A stretch of DNA of 64,000 nucleotides from Amycolatopsis sp. FBCC-B4732 (lineage in GTDB: Bacteria > Actinomycetota > Actinomycetes > Mycobacteriales > Pseudonocardiaceae): positions 706,001 through 770,000 of the forward strand of contig NZ_CP095376.1 in the NCBI RefSeq assembly GCF_023008405.1, given 5' to 3'. Below, piece by piece: positions 19,201 to 64,000 of this stretch. Every line of letters begins with the position of its first letter. Within the stretch, counting starts at the first letter, position 1. Below the pieces are notes generated by a model. It saw only the letters and a program-made list of their open reading frames with translations, searched no databases and was not told the origin of the DNA. A program made the position numbers and the translations under genes.

Positions 19201-22200
19201 GCTCGCCGACGCGGAGGCGCTGAGCCGGGTCGACGTCGTGCAGCCCGCGTTGTTCGCGGTGATGGTTTCGCTGGCGGAGTTGTGGCGCTCGTTCGGCGTG
19301 GTCCCGGACGCCGTCGTCGGCCACTCCCAGGGTGAGATCGCCGCCGCGGTGGTGTCGGGTGCGCTGTCCCTTGAGGACGGTGCCCGCGTGGTTGCTCTGC
19401 GGAGCAAGGCGATCCTCGCGCTGGCCGGCCGTGGCGGGATGGTCTCGGTGGCCGCCTCCCGCGAAGCCGTCGAAGAACGGCTGACCGACGGTCTCTCGAT
19501 CGCCGCCGTCAACGGCCCGGCCGCGGTCGTGGTCTCCGGCGAGCCGCGGTCGCTCGACGAGCTGATCGCCTCCTGCGAAGCCGACGGCATCCGCGCCAAG
19601 CGGGTCCCAGTGGACTACGCGTCGCACTCGGCGCAGGTCGAGCAGCTGCGTGACGAACTCCTCGACGTGCTGGCCCCGATCGCTCCTCGCGTGGGCGAGA
19701 TCGCCTTCATCTCAACGGTGACGGGGGAGTGGAACGAAAGCGTCGACGCCGAGTACTGGTACACCAACCTGCGCAGCACCGTCCGCCTGGACACCGCGGT
19801 CGAGCGGTTGAAGAGCGAGGGCTTCGGCACGTTCATCGAGGCCTCGCCGCACCCGGTCCTGACGATGGCGCTGGGCGAAGACGTTGTGGCACTGGGAAGT
19901 CTGCGCCGCGACGACGGGGAATTGACCCGCTTCCACACCGCGCTGGCCGAGGCGCACGTCCACGGGGTCACCGTCGACTGGACCCCGGCCTTCCGGAACG
20001 CCCGGGTCGTCGACCTCCCGACGTACGCCTTCCAGCGCAAGCAGTACTGGCCCCGCCCGGCCACCCGCACCGGCGACGCCGCCGGGCTCGGCCTCGGCCC
20101 CGTCGAGCACCCCCTGCTCGGCGCCGCGGTCACCCTCGCCGAGGAGGATCGGCTCGTCCTCACCGGACGGCTCTCCCGGCAGACGCACCCCTGGCTCGCC
20201 GACCACGAGGTCCTCGGCACCGCGCTGCTGCCCGGCACGGCGTTCGCCGAACTCGCCATCCACGCGGGCGACCACACCGGCTGCGGCACCGTCGAAGAAC
20301 TCACCCTCGGGGCGCCGCTGGCCGTGCCCACCACCGGCGGCGTCCAGCTCCAGCTCGTCGTCGAGGCACCGGCCGAGGACGGCCGCCGCGCCCTGACCAT
20401 CAGCTCCCGCCCGGACCGACCCGGCGCCCGCTGGACGCGGCACGCCCAAGGCGTCCTGGCCCTCGGCGCCCCGGAAGCCGAGCCCCTGCCCGACTGGCCG
20501 CCCGCCGGCGCGGAGGCGCTCGACGTCGAGGCCCATTACACCGCACTCGCCAACGCCGGTTACCACTACGGACCCGCCTTCCGCGGCCTGCGCGCCGCGT
20601 GGCGCCGCGACGGAGACGTCTTCGCCGAGGTGGAGCTGCCGGGAACCGACGCGTTCGCGGTGCACCCGGCTCTGCTCGACGCCGCCCTGCACGCACTCGG
20701 CCTCGGCGGGTTCTTCCCCGACGACGGCCAGGCCCGCCTCCCGTTCGCGTTCACCGACGTGAGCCTGTTCGCCACCGGGGCGAGCGCCCTGCGCGTGCGG
20801 CTGAGCCAGGCGGGTCCGAACGCGGTGTCGGTCGTGGCCAGCGACCCGGCCGGCCACCCGGTGGCAAGCATCGGCTCGCTGGCGTTCCAGACCGCGTCCA
20901 CAGTGGACGACGTGCCGGACGCCCTCTTCCGCACCGAGTGGACACCGGTCACCACGACCGGCGAAGCGCCCGGATTCACGTGGCTGACCGGATCCTTGAC
21001 GGACCTCGCCGAGGTGCCGGCCGCGGTGGTCCTGCCGGTCACCGGCACCGACCCGCACGCGGTCGCGGCGCACGTCCTCGCGACCGCGCAGGAGTGGCTG
21101 GCCGACGACCGGTTCGCGGCGGCCCGGCTGGTGGTGCTCACCACCGGCGCGCTCGCTGCCCTGCCCGGCGACCCGGTGCCCGCGTTGGCGCAGTCCCCGG
21201 CGTGGGGCCTGATCCGTTCGGCTCAGTCGGAAAACCCCGACCGCTTCGTGCTCCTCGACCTCGACGACCGTTCCGACGCGGCCGCCGCCATCGGCACCGC
21301 GCTGGCGTCCGGCGAACCGCAGTCGGCCGCCCGCGCGGGGACAGTGCTCGTCCCGCGCCTGGCTCGCCCGGCCACGGAATTGACCCTGCCCGGCGCTGGG
21401 CAGGCATGCCCGGAACTGGCCTTGCCCGGCGCCTGGCGCGTCGGCACGACCGGCACCGGCACCCTCGACGGCCTCACCACCCTCCCGGCGCCGGAAGCCG
21501 AAGCCGCACTCGGGCCCGACGAGATCCGCGTCGAGGTCCGCGCGGCCGGCCTGAACTTCCGCGACGTCCTGATCACCCTCGGCATGTATCCGGGCCAGGC
21601 CCTGATGGGCGGCGAGGCCGCCGGCACCGTCCTCGAAACGGGCGAACAGGTCCGCGGCCTGACCGCCGGCGACCGCGTGACCGGCCTGTTCACCGGCGCA
21701 CTCGGTCCCGTCGCGGTCACCGACCACCGCCTGGTCACCCCGATGCCGGACGGCTGGAGCTTCGCCGAAGCCGCATCGATCCCGGTCGCGTTCGCCACCG
21801 CCTACTACGGCCTGTTCGACCTCGGCGGCCTCGAAGCGGGCCAGTCCGTACTCGTGCACGCGGCCGCCGGCGGCGTCGGCATGGCGGCCGTCCAGCTCGC
21901 CCGCCACCACGGCGCCGAGGTCTTCGCGACCGCGAGCACCGGAAAGCACGACGTGCTGACGCAAATGGGTCTCGACACCATCCACATCGGAGACTCCCGG
22001 TCACTGTCCTTTGAGGATCACTTCCGCAAGGCGACCAACGGGCACGGCGTCGACGTCGTGCTCGACGCCCTCGCCGGCGAGTTCGTCGACGCCTCCCTCC
22101 GGCTGCTGCCCCGCGGCGGCCGCTTCGTCGAGATGGGCAAGGCCGACCTCCGCGACGCCGCCGAAGTCGCGCGGGTCCACGAAGGCGTCCTCTACCGCGC

Positions 22201-25200
22201 GTTCGACCTGATCGAAGCCGGACCCGAACGCCTGCAGGAGATCCTGCGTGAACTGGCCGGGCTGTTCGAAGCCGGCGGACTCACCCCGCTGCCGCGGCGC
22301 ACCTGGGACCTGCGGCAGGTGCCGGAGGCGTTCCGGTTCATCAGCCAGGCCCGGCACGTCGGCAAGAACGTCGTCACGCTGCCGCGCCCGCTCGACCCGG
22401 CCGGCACCGTGCTCGTCACCGGCGGCACCGGCACGCTCGGCGCCCGCGTCGCGCGCCACCTCGTGACCGCGCACGGCGTCCGGCGGCTGCTGCTGGTCAG
22501 CCGCCGCGGCCCGGACGCGCCGGGCGCGACTGAACTCGCGAACGACCTGACCGCGCTGGGCGCCGAGGTGACGATCGCCGCGTGCGACGCCGCCGATCGC
22601 GACGCACTGGCCGAGCTGCTGGCCGGCCGCACACTGACCGGCGTCGTGCACACGGCGGGCGTCCTCGCCGACGGCCTGCTCACCGGCCTCGACCCGGCCC
22701 GCCTCGACGAGGTGCTGCGGCCCAAGGTCGACGCCGCCGTCAACCTGCACGAGCTCACGCGGAACATGGACCTGGCGCTGTTCGTGCTCTTCTCGGCTGC
22801 GGCCGGCGTGTTCGGCACGGCCGGGCAGGGCAACTACGCGGCCGCCAACACCGCGCTCGACGCACTGGCCGCGCACCGGCGTGCGCTCGGCCTGCCGGGA
22901 GTCTCCCTGGCCTGGGGCCTGTGGGCGGAGGCCAGCGGCATGACCGGCCACCTCGGCGCCACCGACCTGGCGCGGATGTCGAGGGGCGGCATGACCGGGC
23001 TGTCCGACGCCGACGGGCTGGCCCTGTTCGCCGCGGCCATCGCCCGCGGCGAGACCTTGGCGATCCCGGCCCGGCTCGACCTCTCGGCGTCGAACGGTCC
23101 GGTGCCGCCGCTGCTGCGCGGGCTCGTCCGCGCCACCCGCCGCGCCGCCACCACGACCGCGTCGAGCGACGGCGGACTGACCTCCCGGCTGCAGACGCTG
23201 CCCGCCGCCGAGCGTGACCGGCGGCTGCTGGAGCTGGTCCGCGACCACGTCGCCGCGGTGCTCGGCCACGACACCGCCGACGAGATCGAGCCCGGCCGCT
23301 CCTTCGCCGAACTCGGCTTCGACTCGCTGACCGCCGTCGAGCTGCGCAACCGGCTCGGCGCCGCGACCGGCCTGCGCCTGCCGGCGACGCTGGTGTTCGA
23401 CCACCCGGCCCCGGCGGCGCTCGTGGCCCTGCTGCGGACCGAGCTCTTCGGTGCCGCCGCGGAACAGCCGACGCAGGTCGTGACCGCGGCATCCGGCGAC
23501 GACCCGGTCGTCATCGTGGCGATGAGCTGCCGCTACCCGGGTTCGGTCGCGTCGCCGGAGGACCTGTGGTCCCTTGTGGACGGTGGCGTCGACGCGATCA
23601 CGCCGTTCCCCGCCGACCGCGGCTGGGACCTCGATGGTCTGTACCACCCGGAACCCGGCACGCCCGGCCGCATCTACACGCGCAACGGCGGTTTCGTCCG
23701 CGACGCCGACCGCTTCGACCCGGAGCTGTTCGAGATCGCGCCGCGCGAGGCCCTGACCATGGACCCGCAGCAGCGCCTGCTGCTCGAAGCGACGTGGGAG
23801 GCCTTCGAGCGCGCCGGCATCGACCCGACGTCGGCCCGGGGCAGCCGGACCGGCGTGTTCGTCGGCGCGGCGACGTCCGGCTACGGCACGGGCGCGGCGA
23901 CCGACGGCCTCGAAGGGCACCTGATGACCGGCGGGACGTCGTCGGTGGCGTCGGGCCGACTGTCCTATGTGTTCGGTTTGGAAGGTCCCTCGCTGACGGT
24001 GGACACGGCGTGTTCGTCGTCGCTGGTGGCGTTGCACCTGGCAGTGCAGGCCCTGCGGCGCGGCGAATGCGACCTGGCGCTCGCCGGCGGCGTGACGGTG
24101 ATGCCGACCCCCGGCGTCCTGCTCGCGTTCAGCCAGCAGCGCGGTCTCGCCGAAGACGGCCGGATCAAGGCGTTCGCCGAGGGCGCGGACGGCACCAGCA
24201 TGGCCGAAGGCATCGGCATGCTGCTGGTGGAGCGCCTCTCGGACGCGCGGCGCAACGGTCACGAGGTGTTGGCCGTGGTGCGCGGTTCGGCGGTGAATTC
24301 GGACGGCGCGTCGAACGGCTTGACGGCGCCGAACGGCCCGTCGCAGCAACGGGTCATCCGCGCCGCGCTGGCCGACGCAGGCTTGGCTCCGTCCGAAGTG
24401 GACGCGGTGGAGGCGCACGGCACCGGCACCAAACTCGGTGACCCGATCGAAGCGCAGGCGCTGCTGGCGACCTACGGTCAGGACCGGTCGACGCCGCTGC
24501 TGCTGGGTTCGGTGAAGTCGAACCTGGGACACACCCAGGCCGCCGCCGGGGTCGCGGGCGTCATCAAAATGGTGATGGCGATGCGCCATGGTTTGCTGCC
24601 CCGGACATTGCACGTCGACACGCCGTCGTCGCATGTGGACTGGGCTTCGGGTGCGGTGGAGCTGCTGACCGAGCCGCGCGAGTGGCCGTCGGACCGTCCC
24701 CGGCGGGCGGGTGTTTCGTCGTTCGGCATCTCCGGCACCAACGCGCACACGATCCTGGAGCAGGCACCGGACGCCGTCACCGAGGATCGCGCGCCGGTTT
24801 CCGGCCCGGTGCCGTGGGTGTTGTCGGCGAAGAGCCCGGCGGCACTGCGGGCACAGGCCGCCCGCCTGCACGGATTCCTCGGCGACGAGGTCCCCGCCGA
24901 CGTCGCACTGAGCCTGGCGACCACCCGCGCCGACCTCGGCCACCGCGCGGCGGTCATCGGCGAGACCGGCCCCGAACTCCTGGCTGGACTGGCCGCGATC
25001 GCCGACGCCGACCCGGGCGCCCTGACCGGCACCGGCGCCCCCGGCCGCCTGGCGGTGCTGTTCACCGGCCAGGGCGCACAGCGGGCCGGAATGGGCCGCG
25101 AGCTGTACGCCCGGTTCCCGGTGTTCGCGGCGGCGTTCGACGAGGCCTGCGCCCTGCTCGACACCGACGTGCCGCTGGCCGAGGTGATCGAGACGGATCT

Positions 25201-28200
25201 GCTCGACCGGACCGGCTACGCGCAGCCCGCGATCTTCGCCCTCGAGGTCGCGTTGTTCCGGCTCGTCGAGTCGTGGGGAGTCCGGCCCGACTTCGTGGCG
25301 GGACACTCGATCGGCGAGCTGGCCGCCGCGCATGTCGCTGGGGTGCTCTCACTGCCCGACGCGTGCAAGCTGGTCACCGCCCGCGCAACCCTGATGCAGT
25401 CCCTCCCCGAGGGCGGCGCGATGGTGGCAATCGCCGCTCCGGAGGCCGAGGTCCGGGCCGCACTGGCCGATGACCGGGCCACGCTGGTCGGCGAGCGGGC
25501 CGAGCTGGCAGACGAGGCCACGCTGACCGGCGGCCGGGCTGAGCTGGCTGGGGATCGCGCCGAGCTGACCAGTGGCTGGGCTGAGCCGGCTGCCGACCGG
25601 GCTGAGCCTGCCGGTGACCGGGCCGAGAAGGTCGGCGCCGGGGCCGCACTGCCCGGCGATCGAGCTGAGCAGGTCGGCAACCGGGCCGCGCTGGTCGGCG
25701 ACCGTGTCGGCATCGCCGCGGTCAACGGTCCTCGCAGCACCGTCATCTCCGGCGACGAAACCGCCGTGCTCGCCATTGCCGCCGAGTTCGCCGCCCGCGG
25801 GGTCAAGACCAAGCGGCTCCGCGTCAGCCACGCCTTCCACTCGCCGCTCATGGACCCCATGCTCGCCGACTTCCGCGCGGTCGCCGAAACCCTCACGTAC
25901 CACCCGGCGCAGATACCGGTGATCTCGAATGTGAGCGGTGCTCTCGCCGAGCCGTACACCGCGGAGTACTGGGTGCGCCACGTGCGCGAAGCCGTCCGGT
26001 TCGCCGACGCCGTGCACACGCTCACCGAGCAAAGCGCGAGCACGTTCCTCGAACTCGGCCCCGACGGCGTGCTGTCCGCGATGGCTGCCGAGAGCACTGA
26101 TCTCCCTTCGGTCCCGACGCTCCGCGACGGCGAGAACGAGCCCCGCGCGCTGGTCACGGCCTTCGCCCGCCTCCGCGTCGCCGGCTTCCCGCTCGACACC
26201 GCCGCCCTGCTCGAAGGGGCCCGAAGGACCGCGCTGCCGACCTACGCCTTCCAACGGTCGCGGTTCTGGCTCGAACCCGCGGCAAAGACCGAAAGCGACA
26301 GCGGCTTCTGGGCCGCAGTCGACGCGGGCGACCTCGGACTCGACGACCAGGCCATGGCAGCCCTCGACCGCTGGCGCTCATCGTCCACAGTGGACGCCTG
26401 GCGCTACCGCGTCACCTGGCGACCGCTCGCCGAGACCACGGGACGCCTGACCGGTCGCTGGCTCATCCTCGGCACGAACGAGCTCGCCGAGCAGGTCGCC
26501 CAGGCACTGAAAGCGCACGGCGCCGAGCCGATCGTCGAGTCCGGCCGCCGCGAAAGGGCCGCGTTGACGACCCTGCTCCGCGACCACGCCGACGTCGAAG
26601 GAGTCGTGTCCCTGCTGGCGATCGGAGAAGACGCGGAGACCGGGCTCGCCGCCAACCTGGCGCTCACGCAGGCCTTCGCCGACTCCGGCATCCCCGCCCG
26701 CCTGTGGTGCCTCACCCAGGGCGCGGCCAAGGACGTCACCCAGCCCGGCCAGGCCACGACCTGGGGCTTCGGCCGGATCGCGGCCCTCGAGCTGCCGTCC
26801 GGCTGGGGCGGCCTCGCCGACCTGCCCGAGACGTTCGACGCGGCGGCCGGAGCCCGGCTCGCGGCCGTGCTCGCCGACGGCACCGAGGACGAGGTTGCCC
26901 TCCGACCGGACGGTGTCTTCGCCCGCCGGCTCGCGCCCGCCCCGCCCGGGGAGACGCGGGATTGGCGCCCGCGCGGCACGGTGCTGATCACCGGCGGTAC
27001 CGGTGCGCTCGGCGCCGCGGTCGCCCGTGAACTCGCCGCCACCGGAGCCGAACACCTCGTGCTCACCGGCCGTCGCGGCGCCCAGGCACCGGGCGCCGCC
27101 GAGCTGGCCTCGGAGCTGTCCGCCCTCGGCGTCCGCGTCACCCTCGCCACCTGCGACGCGGCCGACCGGGACGCCCTCGAGAAGGTCATCGCGGCCATCC
27201 CGGCCGACCTGCCGCTGACCGCGGTCGTGCACGCCGCCGGCACCGGCCAGAACGGCCCGCTCACCGCGATCACGCCCGGGGAGGTGACCGCGGTGCTGGC
27301 CGGCAAGGTGGCCGGCGCCCGGCACCTCGACGAGCTGACCCGCGACCGCGACCTCGACGCGTTCGTCCTGTTCTCCTCGATCTCCGGCGTGTGGGGCAGC
27401 GGTGAGCAGGCGGTTTACGGTGCGGCGAACGCGTTCCTCGACGCGCTCGCCGAAGAACGCCGCGGCCGCGGGCTCACCGCGACCGCGATCGCGTGGGGCC
27501 CGTGGGCCGAATCCGGGATGGCGGCCGACGACGGCGCGGTGCGGATGCTGCGCGGACGCGGCCTGCCGCCGATGGAACCCGCGCTCGGCGTCACGGCCTT
27601 CCGCCGGGCGCTCGCGACGGACGACACCGCCGTCGTGGTCGCCGACGTCGACTGGGCCAAGTTCGCGCCGGTCTTCACCGCGGCCCGGCCCCGGCCGGTC
27701 CTGGCCGACCTCCCGGCGGTGCGGGCCGTGCTCACCGAGGCCGAGCCCGAGGAGACCGGGTTCGCTTCGATGTCCATTCAGGACCGGCCGAAGGCGCTGC
27801 TCACCCTGGTCCTCGACCAGGTCGCGGGCGTCCTCGGGCACTCGGCGCAGGCGATCGGGCCGGAACGCGCTTTCAAGGAGCTCGGTTTCGACTCGCTGAT
27901 GGCGGTCGAGCTGCGCAACCGGCTCGCCACCGGAACCGGGCTGAGCCTGCCGGCGTCGCTGGCCTTCGACCACCCGACGGCGGCCGACCTGGCCGAGGAG
28001 CTGGACCGGCGGCTGGGCGGCGGCGAGGCGGGCGGCGTCCGGCTCCTCGACGAGCTCGACCGGCTGGAAGCCGCTTTCGAAACCGTCACCGAGTCCGAAT
28101 TGGACGGCATTTCCGCGCGCGGCGAGGTCACCGCGCGCCTGAAGGGTTTCCTCGCGCGCTGGAGCGACCTGTCCGGCGAGACCGGCGGCACCGACCTCGG

Positions 28201-28258
28201 CGGCGCCAGCGACGACGAGCTCTTCGACTTCATCGACAACACCTTCCGGACCTCGTGA
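13217..28258 (+). CDS. Gene B: type I modular PKS, modules W4-W5-W6
   Basis: Complete 5013-residue PKS. The N-terminus (residues 1-32, [20 protein letters not shown]...) is a charged coiled-coil docking helix, a different class from those of genes C-E; the KS starts at about residue 33. W4 KS-AT-KR-ACP: KS Cys204, AT Ser619, KR Tyr1215, ACP Ser1376. W5 KS-AT-DH-ER-KR-ACP: KS Cys1606, AT Ser2037, DH His2330 and Asp2488, KR Tyr3207, ACP Ser3370. W6 KS-AT-KR-ACP: KS Cys3599, AT Ser4031, KR Tyr4734, ACP Ser4893. The C-terminal tail (from about residue 4935) has the [11 protein letters not shown]...DDELFDFID pattern of a DEBS-like docking domain. Odd feature: an 83-residue tandem-repeat insertion in the W6 AT (residues 4083-4165). 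The next gene starts 17 nt after the stop. Confidence 0.98.
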   Translation: MATPEKVLDALRASVKEAERLRRQNRQLVEAATEPVAIVAMACRFPGGVRSPEGLWDLVARGGDAVTAFPANRGWDTATLFDEGRPGTTYAREGAFLHDADLFDAGFFGISPREALAMDPQQRLLLETSWEAFERAGIDPASVRGSRTGVFVGSNGQDYLTLLRSSAEDVEGYLGTGNAASVVSGRLSYLFGFEGTSLTVDTACSSSLVALHLAVQALRQGECDLALAGGATVMATPGTFVEFSKQRGLAPDGRVKAFAEAADGTGWGEGVGMLLVERLSDAQRHGHEVLALVRGSAVNSDGASNGLTAPNGPSQQRVIRAALDSARLSTSDIDVVEAHGTGTTLGDPIEAQALLATYGQDRSTPLWLGSVKSNIGHTQAAAGVAGIIKMVMAMRHGVLPRTLHVDAPSSHVDWSAGAVELLTESREWPSDDRPRRAAVSSFGVSGTNAHTILEAVPPAEPVPAGTPMGTLTPFVLSAKTPEALQAQISQLDAVTADPVDIARTLATTRTAFEHRAVVLEPNLITGEVREDSRLAVLFTGQGAQRAGMGQDLYARFPVYAEAFDAVLAHFDPALRAALTDAELLNRTEFTQPALFAIEVALFRLVESFGVRPDFVAGHSIGEISAAHVAGVLSLEDACRLVAARASLMQALPTGGAMVSIAAPESEIVLTEGVSIAAVNGPESVVISGDEAAVLAIAAQFPKTKRLTVSHAFHSPLMDPMLEDFRAVAETLNYRSATIPVISNVSGALADPFTADYWVRHVREAVRFADGIATLEAEGVHTFLELGPDGVLSAMVPGTAFPALRRDRDEERTLLAALAGVWVNGGAVDWAAYLPTGPRIDLPTYPFQRERFWPTPAPQADVDVPALAAELGLPEHTLRPAIAAVRRRREEATAADAWRYRVTWTPLTATDVPAPQGDCLVIDPSPQLEAVLENWNGRVIRLDGPIGDIDPVAVFSGAGLERTVDLLRELGATGIDAPLWCVTTGAVRATGTDPAPDPDQAAIWGLGRAAALELPERWGGLIDLPSTVDEDVAARFLALLSGDEDQVAVRAEGSFGRRLEPAEPVAAPAWTPRGTVLVTGGTGALGAQVARRLARDGADHLVLVSRRGADAPGAAELADELGVRVTFAAGDVADREFLAELIERVSPGLTAVVHTAGVVRSALLSEVDSAAVAEQWAAKVTGARHLDELLADADLDAFVLFSSIAGVWGSGQQGLYGAANAFLDALAEGRRARGLAATAVAWGPWADGGMAADNDAEDYLLRRGLRALEPGVAVTALLRAAGGDTNVTFADVDWPRFAAAFTSRRPSPLLAGIPDAVPAPETPATGGLVGRLRGLTPAVADEVLLQLVRDQAAAVLGHASAAAVAPDRAFQEIGFDSLTAIELRDALHAETGLALPATLVYDWPTPAALAGHLRAGVLGDAVTETTTKTAAAADEPIAIVAMSCRYAGGIASPEDLWRLVSGGADAVSGFPADRGWDLENLYDADPSRLGSVSVTEGAFLDAAGGFDAGFFGISPREALAMDPQQRLLLELTWEAFERAGIDPASVRGSRTGVFAGTNSHDYTTLLLGSADTLEGHIATGNAASVASGRLSYTFGLEGPAVSVDTACSSSLVALHLAVQSLRLGECSMALAGGVTVMATPGTFVEFSRQRGLATDGRCKAFAEAADGTAWGEGAGLVLLERLSDAERNGHRVLAVVRGSAVNQDGASNGLTAPNGPAQQRVIRAALADAGLSTSDVDVVEAHGTGTTLGDPIEAQALLATYGQDRETPLWLGSVKSNIGHTQAAAGVAGVIKMVMAMRHGVLPRTLHVDAPSSHVDWTAGAVELLTESREWTADRPLRAAVSSFGMSGTNAHTVLEAVSQQELSPAAESGPVPWVLSARSADALRGQAQALLGVAGTPADIGFSLVATRASLPHRAVVTGDFAEGLTALAEGTPAANVVTGVAGAPGKVALVFPGQGSQWAGMALELAESSPVFAARLDECAAALDSFVDWQLRDVLADAEALSRVDVVQPALFAVMVSLAELWRSFGVVPDAVVGHSQGEIAAAVVSGALSLEDGARVVALRSKAILALAGRGGMVSVAASREAVEERLTDGLSIAAVNGPAAVVVSGEPRSLDELIASCEADGIRAKRVPVDYASHSAQVEQLRDELLDVLAPIAPRVGEIAFISTVTGEWNESVDAEYWYTNLRSTVRLDTAVERLKSEGFGTFIEASPHPVLTMALGEDVVALGSLRRDDGELTRFHTALAEAHVHGVTVDWTPAFRNARVVDLPTYAFQRKQYWPRPATRTGDAAGLGLGPVEHPLLGAAVTLAEEDRLVLTGRLSRQTHPWLADHEVLGTALLPGTAFAELAIHAGDHTGCGTVEELTLGAPLAVPTTGGVQLQLVVEAPAEDGRRALTISSRPDRPGARWTRHAQGVLALGAPEAEPLPDWPPAGAEALDVEAHYTALANAGYHYGPAFRGLRAAWRRDGDVFAEVELPGTDAFAVHPALLDAALHALGLGGFFPDDGQARLPFAFTDVSLFATGASALRVRLSQAGPNAVSVVASDPAGHPVASIGSLAFQTASTVDDVPDALFRTEWTPVTTTGEAPGFTWLTGSLTDLAEVPAAVVLPVTGTDPHAVAAHVLATAQEWLADDRFAAARLVVLTTGALAALPGDPVPALAQSPAWGLIRSAQSENPDRFVLLDLDDRSDAAAAIGTALASGEPQSAARAGTVLVPRLARPATELTLPGAGQACPELALPGAWRVGTTGTGTLDGLTTLPAPEAEAALGPDEIRVEVRAAGLNFRDVLITLGMYPGQALMGGEAAGTVLETGEQVRGLTAGDRVTGLFTGALGPVAVTDHRLVTPMPDGWSFAEAASIPVAFATAYYGLFDLGGLEAGQSVLVHAAAGGVGMAAVQLARHHGAEVFATASTGKHDVLTQMGLDTIHIGDSRSLSFEDHFRKATNGHGVDVVLDALAGEFVDASLRLLPRGGRFVEMGKADLRDAAEVARVHEGVLYRAFDLIEAGPERLQEILRELAGLFEAGGLTPLPRRTWDLRQVPEAFRFISQARHVGKNVVTLPRPLDPAGTVLVTGGTGTLGARVARHLVTAHGVRRLLLVSRRGPDAPGATELANDLTALGAEVTIAACDAADRDALAELLAGRTLTGVVHTAGVLADGLLTGLDPARLDEVLRPKVDAAVNLHELTRNMDLALFVLFSAAAGVFGTAGQGNYAAANTALDALAAHRRALGLPGVSLAWGLWAEASGMTGHLGATDLARMSRGGMTGLSDADGLALFAAAIARGETLAIPARLDLSASNGPVPPLLRGLVRATRRAATTTASSDGGLTSRLQTLPAAERDRRLLELVRDHVAAVLGHDTADEIEPGRSFAELGFDSLTAVELRNRLGAATGLRLPATLVFDHPAPAALVALLRTELFGAAAEQPTQVVTAASGDDPVVIVAMSCRYPGSVASPEDLWSLVDGGVDAITPFPADRGWDLDGLYHPEPGTPGRIYTRNGGFVRDADRFDPELFEIAPREALTMDPQQRLLLEATWEAFERAGIDPTSARGSRTGVFVGAATSGYGTGAATDGLEGHLMTGGTSSVASGRLSYVFGLEGPSLTVDTACSSSLVALHLAVQALRRGECDLALAGGVTVMPTPGVLLAFSQQRGLAEDGRIKAFAEGADGTSMAEGIGMLLVERLSDARRNGHEVLAVVRGSAVNSDGASNGLTAPNGPSQQRVIRAALADAGLAPSEVDAVEAHGTGTKLGDPIEAQALLATYGQDRSTPLLLGSVKSNLGHTQAAAGVAGVIKMVMAMRHGLLPRTLHVDTPSSHVDWASGAVELLTEPREWPSDRPRRAGVSSFGISGTNAHTILEQAPDAVTEDRAPVSGPVPWVLSAKSPAALRAQAARLHGFLGDEVPADVALSLATTRADLGHRAAVIGETGPELLAGLAAIADADPGALTGTGAPGRLAVLFTGQGAQRAGMGRELYARFPVFAAAFDEACALLDTDVPLAEVIETDLLDRTGYAQPAIFALEVALFRLVESWGVRPDFVAGHSIGELAAAHVAGVLSLPDACKLVTARATLMQSLPEGGAMVAIAAPEAEVRAALADDRATLVGERAELADEATLTGGRAELAGDRAELTSGWAEPAADRAEPAGDRAEKVGAGAALPGDRAEQVGNRAALVGDRVGIAAVNGPRSTVISGDETAVLAIAAEFAARGVKTKRLRVSHAFHSPLMDPMLADFRAVAETLTYHPAQIPVISNVSGALAEPYTAEYWVRHVREAVRFADAVHTLTEQSASTFLELGPDGVLSAMAAESTDLPSVPTLRDGENEPRALVTAFARLRVAGFPLDTAALLEGARRTALPTYAFQRSRFWLEPAAKTESDSGFWAAVDAGDLGLDDQAMAALDRWRSSSTVDAWRYRVTWRPLAETTGRLTGRWLILGTNELAEQVAQALKAHGAEPIVESGRRERAALTTLLRDHADVEGVVSLLAIGEDAETGLAANLALTQAFADSGIPARLWCLTQGAAKDVTQPGQATTWGFGRIAALELPSGWGGLADLPETFDAAAGARLAAVLADGTEDEVALRPDGVFARRLAPAPPGETRDWRPRGTVLITGGTGALGAAVARELAATGAEHLVLTGRRGAQAPGAAELASELSALGVRVTLATCDAADRDALEKVIAAIPADLPLTAVVHAAGTGQNGPLTAITPGEVTAVLAGKVAGARHLDELTRDRDLDAFVLFSSISGVWGSGEQAVYGAANAFLDALAEERRGRGLTATAIAWGPWAESGMAADDGAVRMLRGRGLPPMEPALGVTAFRRALATDDTAVVVADVDWAKFAPVFTAARPRPVLADLPAVRAVLTEAEPEETGFASMSIQDRPKALLTLVLDQVAGVLGHSAQAIGPERAFKELGFDSLMAVELRNRLATGTGLSLPASLAFDHPTAADLAEELDRRLGGGEAGGVRLLDELDRLEAAFETVTESELDGISARGEVTARLKGFLARWSDLSGETGGTDLGGASDDELFDFIDNTFRTS
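13313..17465 (+). other. Module W4: KS-AT(malonyl)-KR(A1)-ACP
   Basis: KS about 13313-14575 with Cys 13826, His 14231 and His 14345. AT about 14815-15775: Ser 15071 in GHSIGE and HAFH at 15344-15355, malonyl. KR about 15795-17150: intact [16 protein letters not shown] with Tyr 16859, Trp present, no LDD, Gln at the A1/A2 position, so A1. ACP Ser 17342 in [11 protein letters not shown]. Predicted product: beta-hydroxy thioester. Confidence 0.93.
17513..23450 (+). other. Module W5: KS-AT(methylmalonyl)-DH-ER-KR-ACP, fully reducing
   Basis: KS about 17513-18785 with Cys 18032, His 18437 and His 18551. AT about 19055-20055: Ser 19325 in GHSQGE and YASH at 19616-19627, methylmalonyl. DH about 20100-20895: His 20204 ([10 protein letters not shown]) and Asp 20678. 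ER about 21450-22385 with HAAAGGVG from 21857. KR about 22400-23100: GGTGTLG, LAD in place of LDD (B-like), Tyr 22835. The residue 13 before that Tyr, normally the catalytic Ser, is Ala (22796), with a Ser just before it. ACP Ser 23324. Predicted product: saturated alpha-methyl unit. Confidence 0.92.
23500..28010 (+). other. Module W6: KS-AT(malonyl, repeat-bearing)-KR(A1)-ACP
   Basis: KS about 23500-24760 with Cys 24011, His 24416 and His 24530; note [17 protein letters not shown] where other modules read [17 protein letters not shown] about 25050-26275: Ser 25307 in GHSIGE and HAFH at 25829-25840, malonyl, interrupted by a 249-bp tandem repeat at 25463-25711. KR about 26300-27740: intact [16 protein letters not shown] with Tyr 27416, A1. 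ACP Ser 27893 in [11 protein letters not shown]. Predicted product: beta-hydroxy thioester, if the AT still folds. Confidence 0.92.
25463..25711 (+). repeat. In-frame 21-bp minisatellite, 12 units, inside the W6 acyltransferase
   Basis: Twelve consecutive degenerate units, eleven of 21 bp and one of 18 bp (the third, 25505-25522), each encoding a heptad close to L-x-G-D-R-A-E. Examples are LADDRAT (25463-25483), [42 protein letters not shown] and LVGDRVG (25691-25711). The frame is kept. The other malonyl ATs here pass directly from the APEAEV/APESEI segment to SIAAVNGP over a few residues, so this is an insertion of about 80 residues in the small ferredoxin-like subdomain, between the GHSIGE Ser and HAFH. 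The flanking LADDR and [10 protein letters not shown] suggest expansion from a local seed. It is rich in charged and small residues and has no membrane character. Confidence 0.95.
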
Positions 28259-28264
28259 AAGACA

Positions 28265-28270
28265 GTGGGG
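28265..28270 (+). promoter_or_regulatory. Weak ribosome binding site of gene C
   Basis: GTGGGG ends 5 nt before the ATG at 28276, inside the 17-nt gap after the gene B stop. It is a poor match to GGAGG, so translational coupling to gene B may matter. The start is fixed mainly by the docking helix MANEQKLRDYL, which matches the N-termini of genes D and E. Confidence 0.45.
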
Positions 28271-28275
28271 CGGCC

Positions 28276-37119
<8,844 letters not shown>

Positions 37120-37134
37120 AAGCAATTCTTGAAA

Positions 37135-37169
37135 GGAAAACCCGCCCTCGGCAAGGGGGCGGGTTTTCC
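37135..37169 (+). terminator. Perfect 13-bp hairpin, likely transcription terminator after gene C
   Basis: The arm ggaaaacccgccc (37135-37147) is followed by a 9-nt loop and its exact reverse complement (37157-37169). The stem has a GC core and an A4/T4 run near the base, so it could act in either direction. No U-run follows outside the stem, which is common for actinomycete terminators. It starts 16 nt after the gene C stop. It could instead act as an mRNA-stabilising 3' hairpin. Confidence 0.6.
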
Positions 37170-37321
37170 CTGTGTAGGGGCCCCTTTAAGGGGGATCATT
37201 AGGGGTTGTAGGGCCAAAAAAGGTCCCATAGCCTGCAGATTGATGCCACTTCGGCGCGGGTCCGGTGCCGCTTTCGGCGGTGCGGCCGGCCGGGGTTCCG
37301 CAGTTCGCTGGAGAAAAGGCT

Positions 37322-37326
37322 GGTGG
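37322..37326 (+). promoter_or_regulatory. Candidate ribosome binding site of gene D
   Basis: GGTGG lies 7 nt before ATG 37334. A stronger purine tract (GGAGAAAAGG, 37310-37319) sits 14 nt or more upstream, which is rather far. The start is decided mainly by the docking helix [11 protein letters not shown], which aligns with the N-termini of genes C and E. Confidence 0.45.
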
Positions 37327-37333
37327 CACTGAC

Positions 37334-64000
<26,667 letters not shown>

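Larger units (their letters stand above)
37120..37333. other. Intergenic region between genes C and D
   Basis: This 214-bp gap is the only substantial non-coding stretch in the window. It holds a perfect hairpin (37135-37169), a short palindrome and inverted repeat (37176-37193), and an AT-richer tract around 37195-37245 that could hold a promoter for gene D. A weak candidate is TTGTAG (37206-37211) and TAGCCT (37229-37234) with 17-bp spacing, which I would not rely on. No small ORF with a convincing ribosome binding site is seen. An in-frame ATG at 37265 upstream of gene D lacks support. Confidence 0.7.

Noticed and set aside
25463..25711. CRISPR array or mobile-element scar as the explanation of the 21-bp repeats
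   Set aside because: Units are contiguous without spacers, degenerate, in frame and coding; no terminal repeats or target duplication are seen.
27493..28275. Upstream extension of gene C to a start at 27493
   Set aside because: It would overlap the W6 KR and ACP of gene B in another frame and yields an arginine-rich nonsense peptide. ATG 28276 opens a canonical docking helix.
37265..37333. Upstream ATG at 37265 for gene D
   Set aside because: The added residues resemble nothing in PKS N-termini and no ribosome binding site precedes it. ATG 37334 aligns with genes C and E.

Overview
The whole window is the interior of one very large type I modular polyketide synthase (PKS) locus. The DNA is strongly GC-rich, third codon positions are almost always G or C, all genes lie on the + strand, and the cis-AT multidomain architecture is typical of actinomycetes. 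Details of the AT and linker sequences look like Pseudonocardiaceae (Amycolatopsis-like), but that genus guess is an inference. No tRNA, rRNA, insertion sequence, CRISPR array, regulator, transporter or tailoring gene is visible.

Layout: five collinear PKS genes. Gene A (2-13195) is cut at its 5' end and carries window modules W1 (partial), W2 and W3. Gene B (13217-28258) carries W4-W6. Gene C (28276-37119) carries W7-W8. A 214-bp intergenic region (37120-37333) follows, with a perfect 13-bp hairpin. Gene D (37334-51730) carries W9-W11. Gene E (51731-64000) is cut at its 3' end; its ATG directly abuts the gene D stop, and it carries W12, W13 and the KS-AT-DH part of W14. No loading module, thioesterase or release domain is in view, so both ends of the assembly line lie outside.

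Domain content: 13 KS, all with Cys-His-His; 14 AT, of which 6 read as methylmalonyl (GHSQGE/YASH: W1, W5, W9-W12) and 8 as malonyl (GHSIGE/HAFH); 5 DH (W2, W5, W9, W11, W14); 2 ER (W2, W5); 13 KR; 13 ACP. The predicted chain made here is a polyol stretch with two fully reduced positions (W2-W8), then a propionate-rich stretch with two alpha-methyl alkenes around a ketone (W9-W12), then another hydroxyl and probably a double bond. Matched docking helices at protein ends support the order A-B-C-D-E.

Most notable: a 12-unit 21-bp in-frame minisatellite inside the W6 acyltransferase; a W10 ketoreductase that lost its NADPH-binding motif but kept its catalytic residues; a W7 ketoreductase with Gly at the catalytic Ser position, next to an ACP with an altered DSL motif; KS loop signatures that track the chemistry of the module upstream; a DNA-level motif TCCNNWNNGGA that recurs with rare codons, in more than one reading frame; and a terminator-like hairpin between genes C and D.
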